This document shows, piece after piece, positions 17,984 through 27,666 of a DNA stretch of 64,000 nt. The position numbers and the translations under genes were made by a program. Source of the stretch: Pseudomonas sp. GV085 (lineage in GTDB: Bacteria > Pseudomonadota > Gammaproteobacteria > Pseudomonadales > Pseudomonadaceae). The DNA lies in NCBI RefSeq assembly GCF_003050925.1, contig NZ_QAOV01000003.1, positions 1 to 64,000 on the forward strand, written 5' to 3'. The stretch's first letter is position 1, and every line of letters begins with the position of its first letter. The notes beneath the pieces are model-generated. The model worked only from the letters and a program-made list of their open reading frames with translations. It was not told the origin of the DNA and made no database searches.

Positions 17984-18183
17984 CAGTGCCGCTCCTTGGC
18001 TGCACGCAATGCCCTGGCGATCTGCACTGGGGTGATTGTGTTCCGGACCATACCTACCTCACATCTTATGGAAGCGCCGCTTGTGGCCGCGCATGAAAAC
18101 AAGGATGTCCGGTGGTCCGGTGTATATACCCTAAACGTGTATAAATATTTTATGAACTAACTTTTAGGAATATGCATAGAAGG

Positions 18184-18264
18184 TCAAAAGATCGCAGCCT
18201 GCGGCAGCTCCTACAGGTTGACGACGATGCGCGTAGGAGCTGCCGCAGGCTGCGATCCTTTGAT
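18184..18264. repeat. REPIN (CTGCCGCAGGCTGCGATC type)
   Basis: GATCGCAGCCTGCGGCAGCT and its inverse are separated by a short centre. It lies between the sfnB promoter region and the end of the orphan gene. Confidence 0.92.
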
Positions 18265-18277
18265 TTCAAGCCAGGAC

Positions 18278-19042
18278 TCATTGCTTGCGGGATTCGGCAG
18301 CCTTGAGCACTTTTTTCGGGAGGACTTTCAGATAAGGACTGGCACAACCGATCTTCAGCGTGCGAGCCGGCGCCCAGCGAGAGTTGTTGCCCACCCGGTC
18401 GAGAATGCAGTACGTCACTTCCAGCCGCAGGTCTTCACCGGCTTCGAGGATGATGGCCGGCGGTATCCAGACCTGGATCGGCTGGCCCACATCAGCGGAC
18501 TTGAGCCGTGGCAGATCCATGCGCAAGTCGCCCCAGCGCAGGGTGATTTCGTCGTCGACGGCCATGTTCAGGTACGGCTCGATGGTCAAGGGAACACCGC
18601 GTTTGACCTGACTCGGATTGACTCCCTGACGGCGAATCGCCTCGGGAATGCCCACCGGTGCCAGGCACTGGTTTTCATCGCCGCACAGTGCGGAGGGTTG
18701 GCCGCCGGGGCAGTCGAGTTTGATCTGCACGTTGCGGCTGGCCGATACCGCCGGGCCCCGGCCAACTTGCATGACCCGGTAGTGAATGCGCGAAGTACCA
18801 TTGGCGACAAAACTTTCAGGCACCCGCAGTTGCACCGGTTGGCCGACATCGCAGGCCGTCAGCACGCGGGAGGCCACGTAGCAGTTGTCCCAGAACAGTT
18901 CGATCAGGTCACCTGCGTCCATGGCGGGGTAGGGTGCCACATCGATCAGCAGGTGCGCCGCGCAAGTGACGTTGATACCGGTCTTGTTGGATTGCGCCAG
19001 GGTCGGGGCCGCAAGCCCGGATTTGTTTGAGGTGCTGTTCAT
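18278..19042 (-). CDS. Orphan protein with two tandem beta-rich repeats
   Basis: The 254-residue product is not one I can name. It contains two related segments of about 110 residues. Each has an acidic lead-in followed by a strand motif (MDAGDLIELFWDN in one, AVDDEITLRWGD in the other), then DVGQPVQLRVP or DVGQPIQVWIP, and later HYRVMQVGRG or YCILDRVGN. The pattern suggests duplicated Ig-like beta-sandwich modules, as in larger Pseudomonas repeat proteins. There is no signal peptide; the N-terminus is Ser/Asn-rich. AAGGAG precedes the ATG. It sits between the sulfur operons beside a 480-bp AT-rich gap, which suggests an accessory insertion. Confidence 0.65.
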   Translation of the reverse strand: MNSTSNKSGLAAPTLAQSNKTGINVTCAAHLLIDVAPYPAMDAGDLIELFWDNCYVASRVLTACDVGQPVQLRVPESFVANGTSRIHYRVMQVGRGPAVSASRNVQIKLDCPGGQPSALCGDENQCLAPVGIPEAIRRQGVNPSQVKRGVPLTIEPYLNMAVDDEITLRWGDLRMDLPRLKSADVGQPIQVWIPPAIILEAGEDLRLEVTYCILDRVGNNSRWAPARTLKIGCASPYLKVLPKKVLKAAESRKQ

Positions 19043-19524
19043 GAAGTCTCCTTGAAGTCTTGCAACGAAGTCCGTTTCTGGAATAGCAAAAACTGAAAAT
19101 CGAACAAAAAACCATTCATTACTTCGAGTTGAAATAATGAGTTAAGCGTGATGAGTGTCGCTGGGTGGAGACTAGATAAGAGTCAGGAAGATCAGGTGTC
19201 AATAAGTTTTGTTAGTAATGAGTGAAGTGTGATGTTATTCAGAAAGTTCCTACGACCCCAAGTAATTAAACCATGTCTGTGCGTCGAATTTGTCTGCTGA
19301 AATCGGGGGGATATGGGCAGATTGGTGAAAACCATCGGCTCGGTCCTGCGATAGAGGATCTGATCGATTTGGCACTGTTTAATTGTTGTGATGCATGTAT
19401 TTGTACCGTGCACGCGTACAGGATTTGCATGTTCAATAGATGAGTTTAGTTTGGTATTGATGAGGTGTATTTCGAGGGGTGGTCACTTCCATCCATGGAA
19501 GTTTACCGTTGTTGCGCAGGGTTG
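19043..19524. other. AT-rich intergenic stretch with imperfect direct repeats
   Basis: No convincing gene lies here; a 73-codon minus frame at 19192-19413 has no ribosome binding site or protein-like composition. Two imperfect 20-bp direct repeats, TAATGAGTTAAGCGTGATGA (19135-19154) and TAATGAGTGAAGTGTGATGT (19216-19235), lie 81 bp apart upstream of the orphan gene. A perfect ACTTCCAT/ATGGAAGT palindrome lies at 19485-19502, near the tcyN stop, without a T run. Confidence 0.6.
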
Positions 19525-20280
19525 TTAGTTGTGGGCGTTATTCAGGAACTTGCTCAGGAATTGCTTGGTTCGCTCTTCTTTCGGATTGGCAAACAACGCC
19601 TTTGCTTCGCCTTGTTCGACGATCACGCCCTTGTCGAAAAACACCACACGGTTGGCCACGTCCCGGGCAAAGCCCATTTCGTGGGTGACGATCACCATGG
19701 TGCGCTTCTCTTCGGCCAGGCCGCGGATCGTCGCCAATACCTCGCCCACCAGCTCCGGGTCGAGGGCCGAAGTCGGCTCATCGAACAGGATCACTTCCGG
19801 CTCCATTGCCAACGCCCGGGCAATCGCCACGCGTTGTTGCTGGCCTCCGGAGAGGCGACGCGGGTAAGCGTCCTCCTTGCCCGCCAGGCCGACCTTGGCC
19901 AAGAGTTTTTTACCCAGTGCCACAGCGTCGGCGTGCGGGGTCTTCTTGACCACGATCGGGCCTTCGATGACATTTTCCAGCGCCGTGCGATGGGGGAACA
20001 GGTTGAAGTTCTGGAACACGAAACCTACGTGCTGGCGCAAACGCCGCACCAGGCTCTGCTGCTGGTTCAGGGGGCGGCTGGTATCGACTTCGATATCGCC
20101 GACCTTGATCCGGCCGCTGGTGGGTTCTTCCAGAAAATTCAGGCAGCGCAGGAAGGTGGTCTTGCCCGAACCGCTTGGGCCGATGATCGCAACCACCTCG
20201 CCTTCCTTGACCTCAAGATCGATGCCGTTGAGCACGACTTGACCCTTGAACTGCTTTGTCAGTTTTTCCACGACAATCAT
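19525..20280 (-). CDS. tcyN: L-cystine ABC transporter ATP-binding protein
   Basis: The 251-residue polar-amino-acid ABC ATPase has Walker [19 protein letters not shown], signature [15 protein letters not shown], Walker [16 protein letters not shown] and the H-loop VTHEMGFA. It acts at the cytoplasmic face with the adjacent permease. The start is 4 bp after the permease stop. The fliY-yecS-yecC type gene order plus a nearby dcyD gene points to cystine and related sulfur amino acids rather than a generic amino acid. Confidence 0.88.
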   Translation of the reverse strand: MIVVEKLTKQFKGQVVLNGIDLEVKEGEVVAIIGPSGSGKTTFLRCLNFLEEPTSGRIKVGDIEVDTSRPLNQQQSLVRRLRQHVGFVFQNFNLFPHRTALENVIEGPIVVKKTPHADAVALGKKLLAKVGLAGKEDAYPRRLSGGQQQRVAIARALAMEPEVILFDEPTSALDPELVGEVLATIRGLAEEKRTMVIVTHEMGFARDVANRVVFFDKGVIVEQGEAKALFANPKEERTKQFLSKFLNNAHN

Positions 20281-20284
20281 CGGG

Positions 20285-20950
20285 TCAGGACTCCTGGTCG
20301 TGCCGATTGACCCGCGCTTCCAACTGGTTCTGCAGGTGCGACAGCACCGTAGCCAAAACCCAGTAGATCAGTGCGGCGGCAAGATACATGGTGAAGATTT
20401 CGAAGGTACGGGCGGTGATCAGCTGCGCCTGGCGGAACAGTTCGGGCACCTGGATGGTAGCGGCCAGCGCGGTGTCCTTGACCAGCGAAATGAAGCTGTT
20501 GCCCAGCGGCGGCAATGCGGTGCGCATCGCCTGCGGCAGGATGGCCCGGCGCAGGGTCTGCGCACGGGTCATGCCGATACTGGCAGCCGCTTCCCATTGG
20601 CCGCGCTCGATGGAGCTGATCGCGGCACGCAGGATTTCACAGGCGTAGGCGGCCATGTTCAGCGAGAAGCCGATCAGGGCCGCCGGCAGCGGATCGAGTT
20701 CCAGACCCAATTGCGGCAAGCCGTAATAGATCACGAACAGTTGCACCAGCAACGGCGTGCCGCGAAAGAACGACACGTACATGCGGGCGATCCAGCTCAC
20801 CAGTTTGAAGCGCGACAGGCGCATCAGCGCCAGGCCGAACCCCATCACCAGGCCGAAGAACATCCCGCCCAGGCTGAGGATCACCGTGTAGTACGCGCCC
20901 TTGAGCAGAAAGGGCACGGAGTCCAGTGCGAGTTGGAAAGCGTCTCCCAT
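20285..20950 (-). CDS. tcyL: L-cystine ABC transporter permease
   Basis: The 221-residue HisM/YecS-type permease starts [20 protein letters not shown] and has several TM segments. The coupling loop reads [20 protein letters not shown], preceded by the [20 protein letters not shown] motif typical of polar amino-acid permeases. It overlaps the binding-protein stop by one base (TAATG), so translation is coupled. Confidence 0.88.
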   Translation of the reverse strand: MGDAFQLALDSVPFLLKGAYYTVILSLGGMFFGLVMGFGLALMRLSRFKLVSWIARMYVSFFRGTPLLVQLFVIYYGLPQLGLELDPLPAALIGFSLNMAAYACEILRAAISSIERGQWEAAASIGMTRAQTLRRAILPQAMRTALPPLGNSFISLVKDTALAATIQVPELFRQAQLITARTFEIFTMYLAAALIYWVLATVLSHLQNQLEARVNRHDQES

Positions 20951-21750
20951 TATTGAGTGACGTCAGCGCTGAAGTATTTTTCCGACAGCTTTTTCAGCGT
21001 ACCGTCGGCACGCAGCTTATCGATGGCCTTGTTCACCGCGGCCAGCAGTTCAGGCTCGCCTTTGCGCAGGGCAATGCCGGCTTCCTGACGGGAGAACGCA
21101 TCGCCGGCGGCGGTGGTGTCCTTGGCCTTCTTGGCATATTCCAGCGCGGCCAGGCGGTCGATCAGAATGGCGTCGATACGGCCGACACGCAGGTCCTGGA
21201 ACTTGGTCGGATCATCTTCGTAGGTGCGGATGTCAGCGGTCGGCACATTGGCTTTGACCCACTCTTCGTAGTTGGTGCCCAGGCCTACGCCGACTTTCTT
21301 GCCAGACAGGTCGGCGGCGGACTTGATGTTCAGCTCGGCGGCCTTCTTCGTCAGCACCAGTGCCTGAATCCCGGAAACGGTGTAGGGCTCGGAGAAGTCG
21401 TACTTCTTCTTGCGTTCTTCGGTGATGGTCACCTGGTTGATCACTGCGTCCAGACGCTTGGATTCCAGGGCGGCGAGGATGCCTTCCCATTTGGTTGGTT
21501 GCAGTTTGACTTTCACGCCCAGCTCTTTGGCCAGGGCTTCGGAGAACTCGACTTCGAAGCCGGCCAGTTTGCCGTCGGCGTCGACGAAACTGAACGGTGG
21601 GTAGGTGCCTTCCAGGCCGACGTTGATCACGCCTTTGTCCTTGATTTGTTGCAGTTGCTCACCGGCAACCGCTTGGCCAATCAGGCCGGCGCTCAGTGCC
21701 AGGCCCAGCGAGCCCACCAGCAGATTGCGACGTAGTGCGGAAAAATTCAT
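20950..21750 (-). CDS. tcyJ: L-cystine-binding periplasmic protein
   Basis: The 266-residue family-3 solute-binding protein has a signal peptide ending near GQAVAGEQ (about residue 29), then VINVGLEGTYPPFSFVDADG, the family-3 signature GFEVEFSEALAKELG, and SEPYTVSGIQALV. It resembles FliY/TcyJ, the cystine-binding component. It is the first gene of tcyJ-tcyL-tcyN. A perfect 25-bp AT-rich palindrome lies 154 bp upstream and is a likely operator. Confidence 0.88.
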   Translation of the reverse strand: MNFSALRRNLLVGSLGLALSAGLIGQAVAGEQLQQIKDKGVINVGLEGTYPPFSFVDADGKLAGFEVEFSEALAKELGVKVKLQPTKWEGILAALESKRLDAVINQVTITEERKKKYDFSEPYTVSGIQALVLTKKAAELNIKSAADLSGKKVGVGLGTNYEEWVKANVPTADIRTYEDDPTKFQDLRVGRIDAILIDRLAALEYAKKAKDTTAAGDAFSRQEAGIALRKGEPELLAAVNKAIDKLRADGTLKKLSEKYFSADVTQ

Positions 21751-21903
21751 GACAAGCCCCTGTGTTTTCTTATGGAAGACGCTTTAGGAAAGTTGGCAAA
21801 TTCGGGATTTTGAAGACTGCAATATCCTGCACTAAAGCAGCGTATGCGTCTCGTTACAAATTCGCCTGCGGCGTGACTATAAGACGACACAGTTAGATAA
21901 GAA

Positions 21904-21928
21904 AATAATAAATATTCTATTTATTATT
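21904..21928. promoter_or_regulatory. Perfect AT-rich palindrome upstream of the cystine transporter genes
   Basis: AATAATAAATA (21904-21914) and its exact inverse TATTTATTATT (21918-21928) flank TTC. The site lies in the region between tcyJ and dcyD, both on the minus strand, so it can control tcyJ. Its AT-richness is consistent with a CysB-type site, but that assignment is inference. Confidence 0.5.
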
Positions 21929-21956
21929 CATTAATTGAATATGTGGTGCCAAAGGA

Positions 21957-22034
21957 AAAGATCGCAGCCTGCGGCAGCTCCTACAGGTACATGGCGATCC
22001 CTGTAGGAGCTGCCGCAGGCTGCGATCTTTTGAT
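21957..22034. repeat. REPIN (CTGCCGCAGGCTGCGATC type)
   Basis: GATCGCAGCCTGCGGCAGCT and its inverse flank a 22-bp centre downstream of dcyD. Confidence 0.93.
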
Positions 22035-22046
22035 CTTCTGAATTAC

Positions 22047-23039
22047 CTACAGAAAATTTTTGTAGGCAAACAACGCCGGCGCCCCACCGGTGTGCAGGAA
22101 GATAATCGGGCCTTCGTCGAAACGCTGACGCCCGATCCCGTCCAGCAAGCCCGCCATGGCCTTGCCGGTGTAGACCGGGTCCAGCAGCAAGCCTTCCTGA
22201 CCCGCCAGCAGCTTCACCGCCGCCAGTGTTCCGGCATTCGGCTCGCCATAACGCGGGGCGAAATACTCATCCCACAACTCGACTTTGAAAGCGTCCGGCA
22301 GGTTCACGCCCAGCAGCTCGGCAGTGCGTTCGGCCAGGCCTTGAACCTTTGGCCGCTGATCTTCATCGCTGCGCGAAACCGTCACGCCGATCACTGGGAG
22401 ATCCGGCAGTACTTCACTCAAGGCCAGTGCCAGGCCGCTGTGAGTGCCGGCGCTGCCCGAGGCCAGGACCACGGCGGCGAACTTCAGGCCGGTGTCCTTG
22501 ATCTGCTCGGCCAGTTCCAGCCCGGCGCGCACGTAACCCAGGGCGCCCAAGGCATTGGAGCCACCGATCGGTACCAGGTACGGCTTCTTGCCGTTGCTGC
22601 GCAGTCGGCCAGCCAGGGCTTGCAGTTGTTCGTCGGCGTTGTCGAGGTTTTCCACCAGTTCGACCTTGGCATCGAACAGGTCGAGCAGCAGCCGGTTGCC
22701 GTTGCCGGTGTAATTGCTGTCGTCAGTGCCCAGAGGGTTTTCCAGAAGGGCTACGCAGCCCAGACCCAATTTGGCGGCAATGGCGGCGGTCTGGCGCACG
22801 TGGTTCGATTGCAACGCGCCGGCGGTGATCAAGGTGTCGGCGCCCTGGGCCAAGGCATCGGCGGCCAGGTACTCGAGTTTGCGCAGCTTGTTGCCGCCCA
22901 TCGCCAGCGGCGTCAGGTCATCGCGCTTGACGTACACGTCGCGGCCCAGCCAGGTCGACAGGCGTTCGAGTTTTTCCAGGGCGGTGGGTTGACCGAGCAG
23001 GTCGAGGCGGTTAAAGCGGGCGAGTTGTTGTTTGATCAT
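22047..23039 (-). CDS. dcyD: D-cysteine desulfhydrase
   Basis: The 330-residue PLP enzyme of the ACC deaminase/DcyD family converts D-cysteine to pyruvate, H2S and ammonia. The PLP lysine is in [11 protein letters not shown] (about residue 50), followed by [14 protein letters not shown] and a glycine-rich phosphate-binding segment [14 protein letters not shown] start at the ATG at 23039; an upstream frame to 23267 would overlap the divergent epsC gene. Its location next to the cystine transporter is the same linkage seen for fliY-dcyD in enterobacteria. ACC deaminase activity is an alternative, but the gene context favours sulfur. Confidence 0.83.
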   Translation of the reverse strand: MIKQQLARFNRLDLLGQPTALEKLERLSTWLGRDVYVKRDDLTPLAMGGNKLRKLEYLAADALAQGADTLITAGALQSNHVRQTAAIAAKLGLGCVALLENPLGTDDSNYTGNGNRLLLDLFDAKVELVENLDNADEQLQALAGRLRSNGKKPYLVPIGGSNALGALGYVRAGLELAEQIKDTGLKFAAVVLASGSAGTHSGLALALSEVLPDLPVIGVTVSRSDEDQRPKVQGLAERTAELLGVNLPDAFKVELWDEYFAPRYGEPNAGTLAAVKLLAGQEGLLLDPVYTGKAMAGLLDGIGRQRFDEGPIIFLHTGGAPALFAYKNFL

Positions 23040-23229
23040 GGGTCCGTACTGGCCGTGGAGGATTTCAGGACTATAGGCACGGCCAAAAGCCTGGGCAACC
23101 GTCAATCGCTTATAGCCAATCGAACTGAGCACAGCACTATTGGTTCTTAATTTGCCTCGCGACCCTTGCCGTAAAGTAATCGCCGTCAGTGCGACCAGAC
23201 AGTCCGGTCGCCCGTGAGGAGTTTTTACC

Positions 23230-24156
23230 GTGAGTGAGCGTTCCAGCCATTGGCAATTGCAGACCATCGTCAGTCAGCTGCGCACGGCACGCGAACAGTG
23301 GCGTGCACAAAACGGCCGGGCCAGCGGCGAGCAGGGCGGTCGCGAACTGCCCTCCCGGGCGGCCATGGCAGAGATTCTCGAAGCCCTGTGCGGGGCGCTG
23401 TTCCCGATGCGCCTGGGGCCGGTTGACCTGCGCGAAGAAAGCGAAGACTTCTACGTCGGTCATACGCTGGATGTGGCGCTAAATGCGCTGTTGGCCCAGG
23501 CGCGACTCGAATTGCGCTACGCCGCGCGCCACAGTGCCCAGGCCGATACCGAAGTCGAAGCCCGGACCATCCAGATCATTCAGGACTTCGCCCTCGCTCT
23601 GCCAGGGTTGCGCAGCCTGTTGGACACCGACGTACTGGCTGCCTATCATGGTGACCCGGCGGCGCGCAGTGTCGATGAAGTGCTGTTGTGCTATCCGGGA
23701 ATTCTGGCGGTGATTCATCATCGCCTGGCCCACCATTTGTACCGCGCCGGGCTGCCGTTGCTGGCGCGGATCAGTGCGGAAATCGCCCACTCGGCCACCG
23801 GCATCGACATTCACCCCGGCGCGCAGATCGGCCGCAGTTTCTTCATCGACCACGGGACCGGCGTGGTGATCGGCGAAACCGCGATCATCGGCGAACGCGT
23901 GCGGATTTATCAGGCGGTGACTTTGGGCGCCAAGCGCTTCCCGGCGGACGAAGATGGTCAGTTGCAGAAAGGCCAGCCACGGCATCCGATTGTCGAGGAT
24001 GACGTGGTGATTTATGCCGGGGCGACGATTCTCGGGCGGATCACCATCGGTCAGGGCTCGACCATTGGCGGTAACGTCTGGCTGACCCGCAGCGTGCCGG
24101 CGGGCAGCAACCTGACCCAGGCGAATCTGCAGCATGATGATGGGGCGCAGAAGTAA
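23230..24156 (+). CDS. epsC: Serine O-acetyltransferase EpsC/CysE type
   Basis: The 308-residue enzyme makes O-acetylserine, the carbon acceptor for sulfide in cysteine synthesis. The C-terminal left-handed beta helix contains [40 protein letters not shown] and [20 protein letters not shown], the acetyltransferase hexapeptide pattern. A long N-terminal helical domain precedes it. The start is a GTG at 23230 preceded by GAGGAG. It is divergent from dcyD. Its presence here ties the cystine and organosulfur genes to cysteine biosynthesis. Confidence 0.85.
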   Translation: MSERSSHWQLQTIVSQLRTAREQWRAQNGRASGEQGGRELPSRAAMAEILEALCGALFPMRLGPVDLREESEDFYVGHTLDVALNALLAQARLELRYAARHSAQADTEVEARTIQIIQDFALALPGLRSLLDTDVLAAYHGDPAARSVDEVLLCYPGILAVIHHRLAHHLYRAGLPLLARISAEIAHSATGIDIHPGAQIGRSFFIDHGTGVVIGETAIIGERVRIYQAVTLGAKRFPADEDGQLQKGQPRHPIVEDDVVIYAGATILGRITIGQGSTIGGNVWLTRSVPAGSNLTQANLQHDDGAQK

Positions 24157-24187
24157 GGTCCCGAAATTATCGCTGGGCAATACGCCG

Positions 24188-24255
24188 CTTTCGCTGGCAA
24201 GCCAGCTCCTACAAGGTCGACGCCATACCTGTAGGAGCTGGCTTGCCAGCGAAAG
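24188..24255. repeat. REP pair, CTTTCGCTGGCAAGCCAGC type
   Basis: CTTTCGCTGGCAAGCCAGCT and its inverse are a different palindrome family from the other REPINs here, with the same CTCCTAC edge. It lies after epsC. Confidence 0.9.
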
Positions 24256-24374
24256 ACCTCAAGTCGAACAGTGTGCTTGCCCATCCCCCAAATCCCGCCT
24301 CATCCCCTTCCTTAAGCGAGTGTAGGAAAGCTACCGCCGAGCCCTGCGATTAGTCCTTAGCCCCCTATCTATGT

Positions 24375-24400
24375 TTAACTTGAACGTTCATTCAAGTTAA
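24375..24400. promoter_or_regulatory. BetI-like operator upstream of betT
   Basis: TTAACTTGAA (24375-24384) and its exact inverse TTCAAGTTAA (24391-24400) flank CGTTCA. The core TTGAACGTTCATTCAA resembles the TetR-family BetI sites of choline genes. It lies 94 bp before betT, suggesting choline-dependent derepression; the repressor is not encoded in the window. Confidence 0.6.
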
Positions 24401-24493
24401 ACCGGCGGTTCGCTGCCCGCTCACAACAGGAGGCTTGCCTTTGCTGAGTCCGATTTCTACAGCCACGTTTTTCCCCCTCGAGGTGCACCGTAC

Positions 24494-26488
24494 ATGAGTG
24501 CATCGTCCATCCCTCCAAGCGGTCTGATCCGCATGAATCCGCCGGTGTTCTGGTTCTCGGCGAGTTTCATTCTGTTGTTTGGTGTCGTTGTCATCGCCAT
24601 GCCCGAGCAGGCCGGTGCCTGGTTGCTGGCGGCGCAAAACTGGGCGGCCAACACAGTCGGCTGGTATTACATGCTGGCGATGACCCTGTATCTGGTCTTC
24701 GTGGTGGTCACCGCCTTGTCCGGCTACGGCAAGATCAAGCTCGGTGCCGACCACGACGAACCCGAATTCAGCTATCTATCCTGGGCCGGCATGCTGTTCG
24801 CCGCCGGGATCAGCATCACTCTGTTTTTCTTCTGTGTGTCCGAGCCGCTGACCCATATGCTGCAACCGCCCCAAGGCGAGGCTGGTACGGCAGATGCGGC
24901 GCGCCAGGCGATGCAGATTCTGTTTCTGCACTGGGGCCTGCATGGCTGGGGCGTGTTCGCCTTTGTCGGCATGGCGCTGGCTTACTTTGCCTACCGGCAT
25001 AACCTGCCACTGGCCCTGCGTTCGGCGCTGTATCCGCTGATCGGCAAGCGCATCAATGGCCCGATCGGTTACGCGGTGGACGGCTTCGGCATCATCGCCA
25101 CGGTGTTCGGCCTCGGCGCCGACATGGGCTTCGGCGTGTTGCACCTCAACTCGGGCCTGGATTACCTGTTTGGCATCGCCCATACCCAATGGATTCAGGT
25201 CGGCCTGATCACCTTGATGATGGGCGCAGCGATCATCGTGGCCGTATCCGGCGTCGACAAGGGCGTGCGGGTCATGTCCGACATCAACATGCTGCTGGCC
25301 TGTGCGCTGTTGCTGTTCGTGTTGTTCGCCGGCCCCACGCAGCACTTGCTCAACACGCTGATCCAGAACCTCGGCGACTATCTCGGCGCCTTGCCGATGA
25401 AGAGTTTCGACCTGTACGCCTACGACAAACCCAGCGACTGGCTGGGCGGCTGGACGGTGTTCTACTGGGCCTGGTGGATCGCATGGTCGCCGTTTGTGGG
25501 CCTGTTCATCGCACGGATTTCCCGTGGCCGGACGATCCGTGAATTCGTCTTCGGCGTGCTGCTGATTCCGCTCGGTTTCACCCTGGCGTGGATGTCGATT
25601 TTCGGTAACAGCGCCATCGACCAAGTGCTCAACCACGGCATGAGCGCGCTCGGCATGTCGGCCATCGATAATCCGTCGATGACGCTGTACCTGCTGCTGG
25701 AAACCTACCCGTGGAGCAAAACCGTCATCGCGGTCACGGTGTTCATCAGCTTCGTGTTTTTTGTCACCTCCGCCGACTCCGGCACCGTAGTGCTGTCGAC
25801 ACTGTCCGCCAAGGGCGGCAACCCCGATGAAGACGGGCCGAAATGGTTGCGAGTGTTCTGGGGCGCAATGACTGCGCTGGTGACCAGTGCATTGCTGTTC
25901 TCGGGCAGCATCGATGCGTTGAAGTCGGCGGTGGTCCTGACCTCGCTGCCGTTCTCGTTGATTCTGCTGTTGATGATGTGGGGGCTGCACAAGGCGTTTT
26001 ATCTGGAATCGCAGAAGCAGATTGCGCAGATGCATTCACTGGCACCGGTGTCCGGTTCACGGCGGGGCGGTTGGAGGCAACGTTTGAGTCAGGCGGTGCA
26101 TTTCCCTTCGCGGGACGAGGTTTATCGCTTTCTCGATACGATGGTGCGCCCGGCGATTGAAGAAGTGTCTGCCGTGTTCCGGGAGAAGGGCTTGCATGTG
26201 GTGACGCATCCCGATCCGGCGACTGACAGCGTCAGCCTGGAGATCGGCCACGGCGATCAACATTCGTTCGTTTACCAGGTGCAGATGCGCGGTTACTTCA
26301 CGCCGTCGTTTGCCCGTGGCGGCATGGGTTCCAAGCAACTCAACAATCGCCGCTACCACCGGGCCGAAGTGCATTTGAGCGAGGGCAGCCAGGATTACGA
26401 CCTGGTGGGCTACACCAAGGAGCAGATCATCAACGATATCCTCGACCAGTACGAAAGGCACATGCAGTTTCTGCATCTGGTGCGTTGA
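24494..26488 (+). CDS. betT: BCCT-family choline/betaine transporter (BetT-like)
   Basis: The 664-residue protein has the twelve-TM BCCT core with the tryptophan-rich family motif in GGWTVFYWAWWIAWSPFVGL, and glycine-rich GLGADMGFGVLHLNSGLDY in TM5. A long cytoplasmic C-terminal domain (about residues 510-664) follows, as in BetT-type osmosensing choline transporters rather than short BetP/OpuD forms. It brings choline into the cell for glycine-betaine synthesis or catabolism. The upstream palindrome resembles a BetI site. I see no strong Shine-Dalgarno; the start is judged from the family's N-terminus, and a later Met (residue 14) is possible. Confidence 0.87.
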   Translation: MSASSIPPSGLIRMNPPVFWFSASFILLFGVVVIAMPEQAGAWLLAAQNWAANTVGWYYMLAMTLYLVFVVVTALSGYGKIKLGADHDEPEFSYLSWAGMLFAAGISITLFFFCVSEPLTHMLQPPQGEAGTADAARQAMQILFLHWGLHGWGVFAFVGMALAYFAYRHNLPLALRSALYPLIGKRINGPIGYAVDGFGIIATVFGLGADMGFGVLHLNSGLDYLFGIAHTQWIQVGLITLMMGAAIIVAVSGVDKGVRVMSDINMLLACALLLFVLFAGPTQHLLNTLIQNLGDYLGALPMKSFDLYAYDKPSDWLGGWTVFYWAWWIAWSPFVGLFIARISRGRTIREFVFGVLLIPLGFTLAWMSIFGNSAIDQVLNHGMSALGMSAIDNPSMTLYLLLETYPWSKTVIAVTVFISFVFFVTSADSGTVVLSTLSAKGGNPDEDGPKWLRVFWGAMTALVTSALLFSGSIDALKSAVVLTSLPFSLILLLMMWGLHKAFYLESQKQIAQMHSLAPVSGSRRGGWRQRLSQAVHFPSRDEVYRFLDTMVRPAIEEVSAVFREKGLHVVTHPDPATDSVSLEIGHGDQHSFVYQVQMRGYFTPSFARGGMGSKQLNNRRYHRAEVHLSEGSQDYDLVGYTKEQIINDILDQYERHMQFLHLVR

Positions 26489-26497
26489 TCAGGGTCT

Positions 26498-26758
26498 TCA
26501 TGTCTCGGTGGTCAACACCATGAACAACACCAGCGCCGCCACCGGGACACCGAACACGGCGCTACCGATCACCAGTTCGGTGCTCAATGGCTGGCCGGCA
26601 TGCACGATGCCGACTGCGCCGTTGATCAGCGTCAGCGCCAGCCATAGCACGATAAAACTGTAGGCCATCGTCTGGTGGGTGAAGCCGATGTTCTCGCCGA
26701 TGTAGAGCATCAGCGCCAGGAGGATCAGGCCGAAGGTGATGATGATGGTGGTGTGCAT
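26498..26758 (-). CDS. Small two-to-three-TM membrane protein of unknown function
   Basis: The 86-residue hydrophobic protein has predicted TM segments at about residues 5-22, 30-50 and 62-82 (SAVFGVPVAALVLFMVL). It ends 9 bp from the convergent betT stop. GGGCGGGACAG precedes the ATG. I do not recognise the family. The composition and codon use look coding. Confidence 0.6.
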   Translation of the reverse strand: MHTTIIITFGLILLALMLYIGENIGFTHQTMAYSFIVLWLALTLINGAVGIVHAGQPLSTELVIGSAVFGVPVAALVLFMVLTTET

Positions 26759-26801
26759 GAACTGTCCCGCCCTTCAGATGTGTATTGCTTTGGAGGCAGC
26801 C

Positions 26802-26894
26802 ATCGCGAGCAAGCTCGCTCCCACAGGGGGATCTCCTTTGAGCACAAATTTTGTGAGCAACCAAGATCAATGTGGGAGCGAGCTTGCTCGCGAT
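26802..26894. repeat. REPIN (GAGCAAGCTCGCTCCCAC type)
   Basis: ATCGCGAGCAAGCTCGCTCC and its inverse TGTGGGAGCGAGCTTGCTCG flank a 40-bp centre between two minus-strand genes. Confidence 0.92.
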
Positions 26895-26925
26895 TGGGGG
26901 CACTGCGGTGTTTGTCTGAGCATAG

Positions 26926-27666
26926 TTAAACCAACCCGCCATTGACCCGCAAAGTCTGCCCGTTGACCCACGCCGAATCCGGCCCCGCCAGAAACGACAC
27001 AACACGGGAAATGTCCTCCGGCTGCCCCAGACGCTCCAGCGGCGCCATCTTCGCGAAATTCTGAATCTGCTCCTCACTCTTGCCGTGCAAAAACAGCTCA
27101 GTCGCCACCGGGCCGGGGGCCACCGCATTGACGGTGATGTTGCGCCCGCGCATTTCCTTGGCGAATACCTGAGTCAGGGATTCCACTGCCGCTTTGCTGG
27201 CGATGTACACCGCGTAGCCCGGCAGGTTCATGCCGACGGTGCTGCTGGAGAAGTTGATGATCCGGCCACCGCTGTTCAGGCGGGTCGCCGCTTCACGCAG
27301 GGTATTGAAGGTACCGCGAGCGTGGATGTTGAAGTTCTGCTCGAACAGTTCATCGCTGTGTTGCGCCAGCGGCAGCACTTTGAGGATGCCGGCGTTGTTC
27401 ACCAAAACATCGACCTTGCCCAGTTGGGTTTCCGTCTCGTCGAACATCCGGCGCACGTCGTCGGCATTGGCCACGTCGGCCTTGATCGCCATGGCCTGGT
27501 GGCCGGCCTGACGCAGCTCTACCACCAGTTTCGAGGCTTCGGTGGCGCTGCTGGCGTAGTTGATGGCAACGGCGAAACCTTCGCTGGCCAGTTGTTTGGC
27601 GATAACCGCGCCGATGCCGCGGGAGGCGCCGGTCACGATGGCAACTTTCGGAGTTTGAGCAGTCAT
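26926..27666 (-). CDS. Short-chain dehydrogenase/reductase
   Basis: The 246-residue classical SDR has the NAD(P)-binding TGASRGIGAVIAKQL, the NNAG motif (VLVNNAGIL), the catalytic Ser in NFSSSTVGMN and the YxxxK in YAVYIASKAAVESL. The C-terminal FLAGPDSAWVNGQTLRVNGG is typical of FabG-like enzymes. The substrate cannot be told from sequence. AAGGAA lies eight bases before the ATG. It is divergent from a LysR gene 133 bp away, which is probably its regulator. Confidence 0.85.
   Translation of the reverse strand: MTAQTPKVAIVTGASRGIGAVIAKQLASEGFAVAINYASSATEASKLVVELRQAGHQAMAIKADVANADDVRRMFDETETQLGKVDVLVNNAGILKVLPLAQHSDELFEQNFNIHARGTFNTLREAATRLNSGGRIINFSSSTVGMNLPGYAVYIASKAAVESLTQVFAKEMRGRNITVNAVAPGPVATELFLHGKSEEQIQNFAKMAPLERLGQPEDISRVVSFLAGPDSAWVNGQTLRVNGGLV

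Noticed and set aside
19192..19413. 73-codon frame in the AT-rich gap
   Set aside because: No Shine-Dalgarno, no domain, and composition expected by chance in AT-rich sequence.
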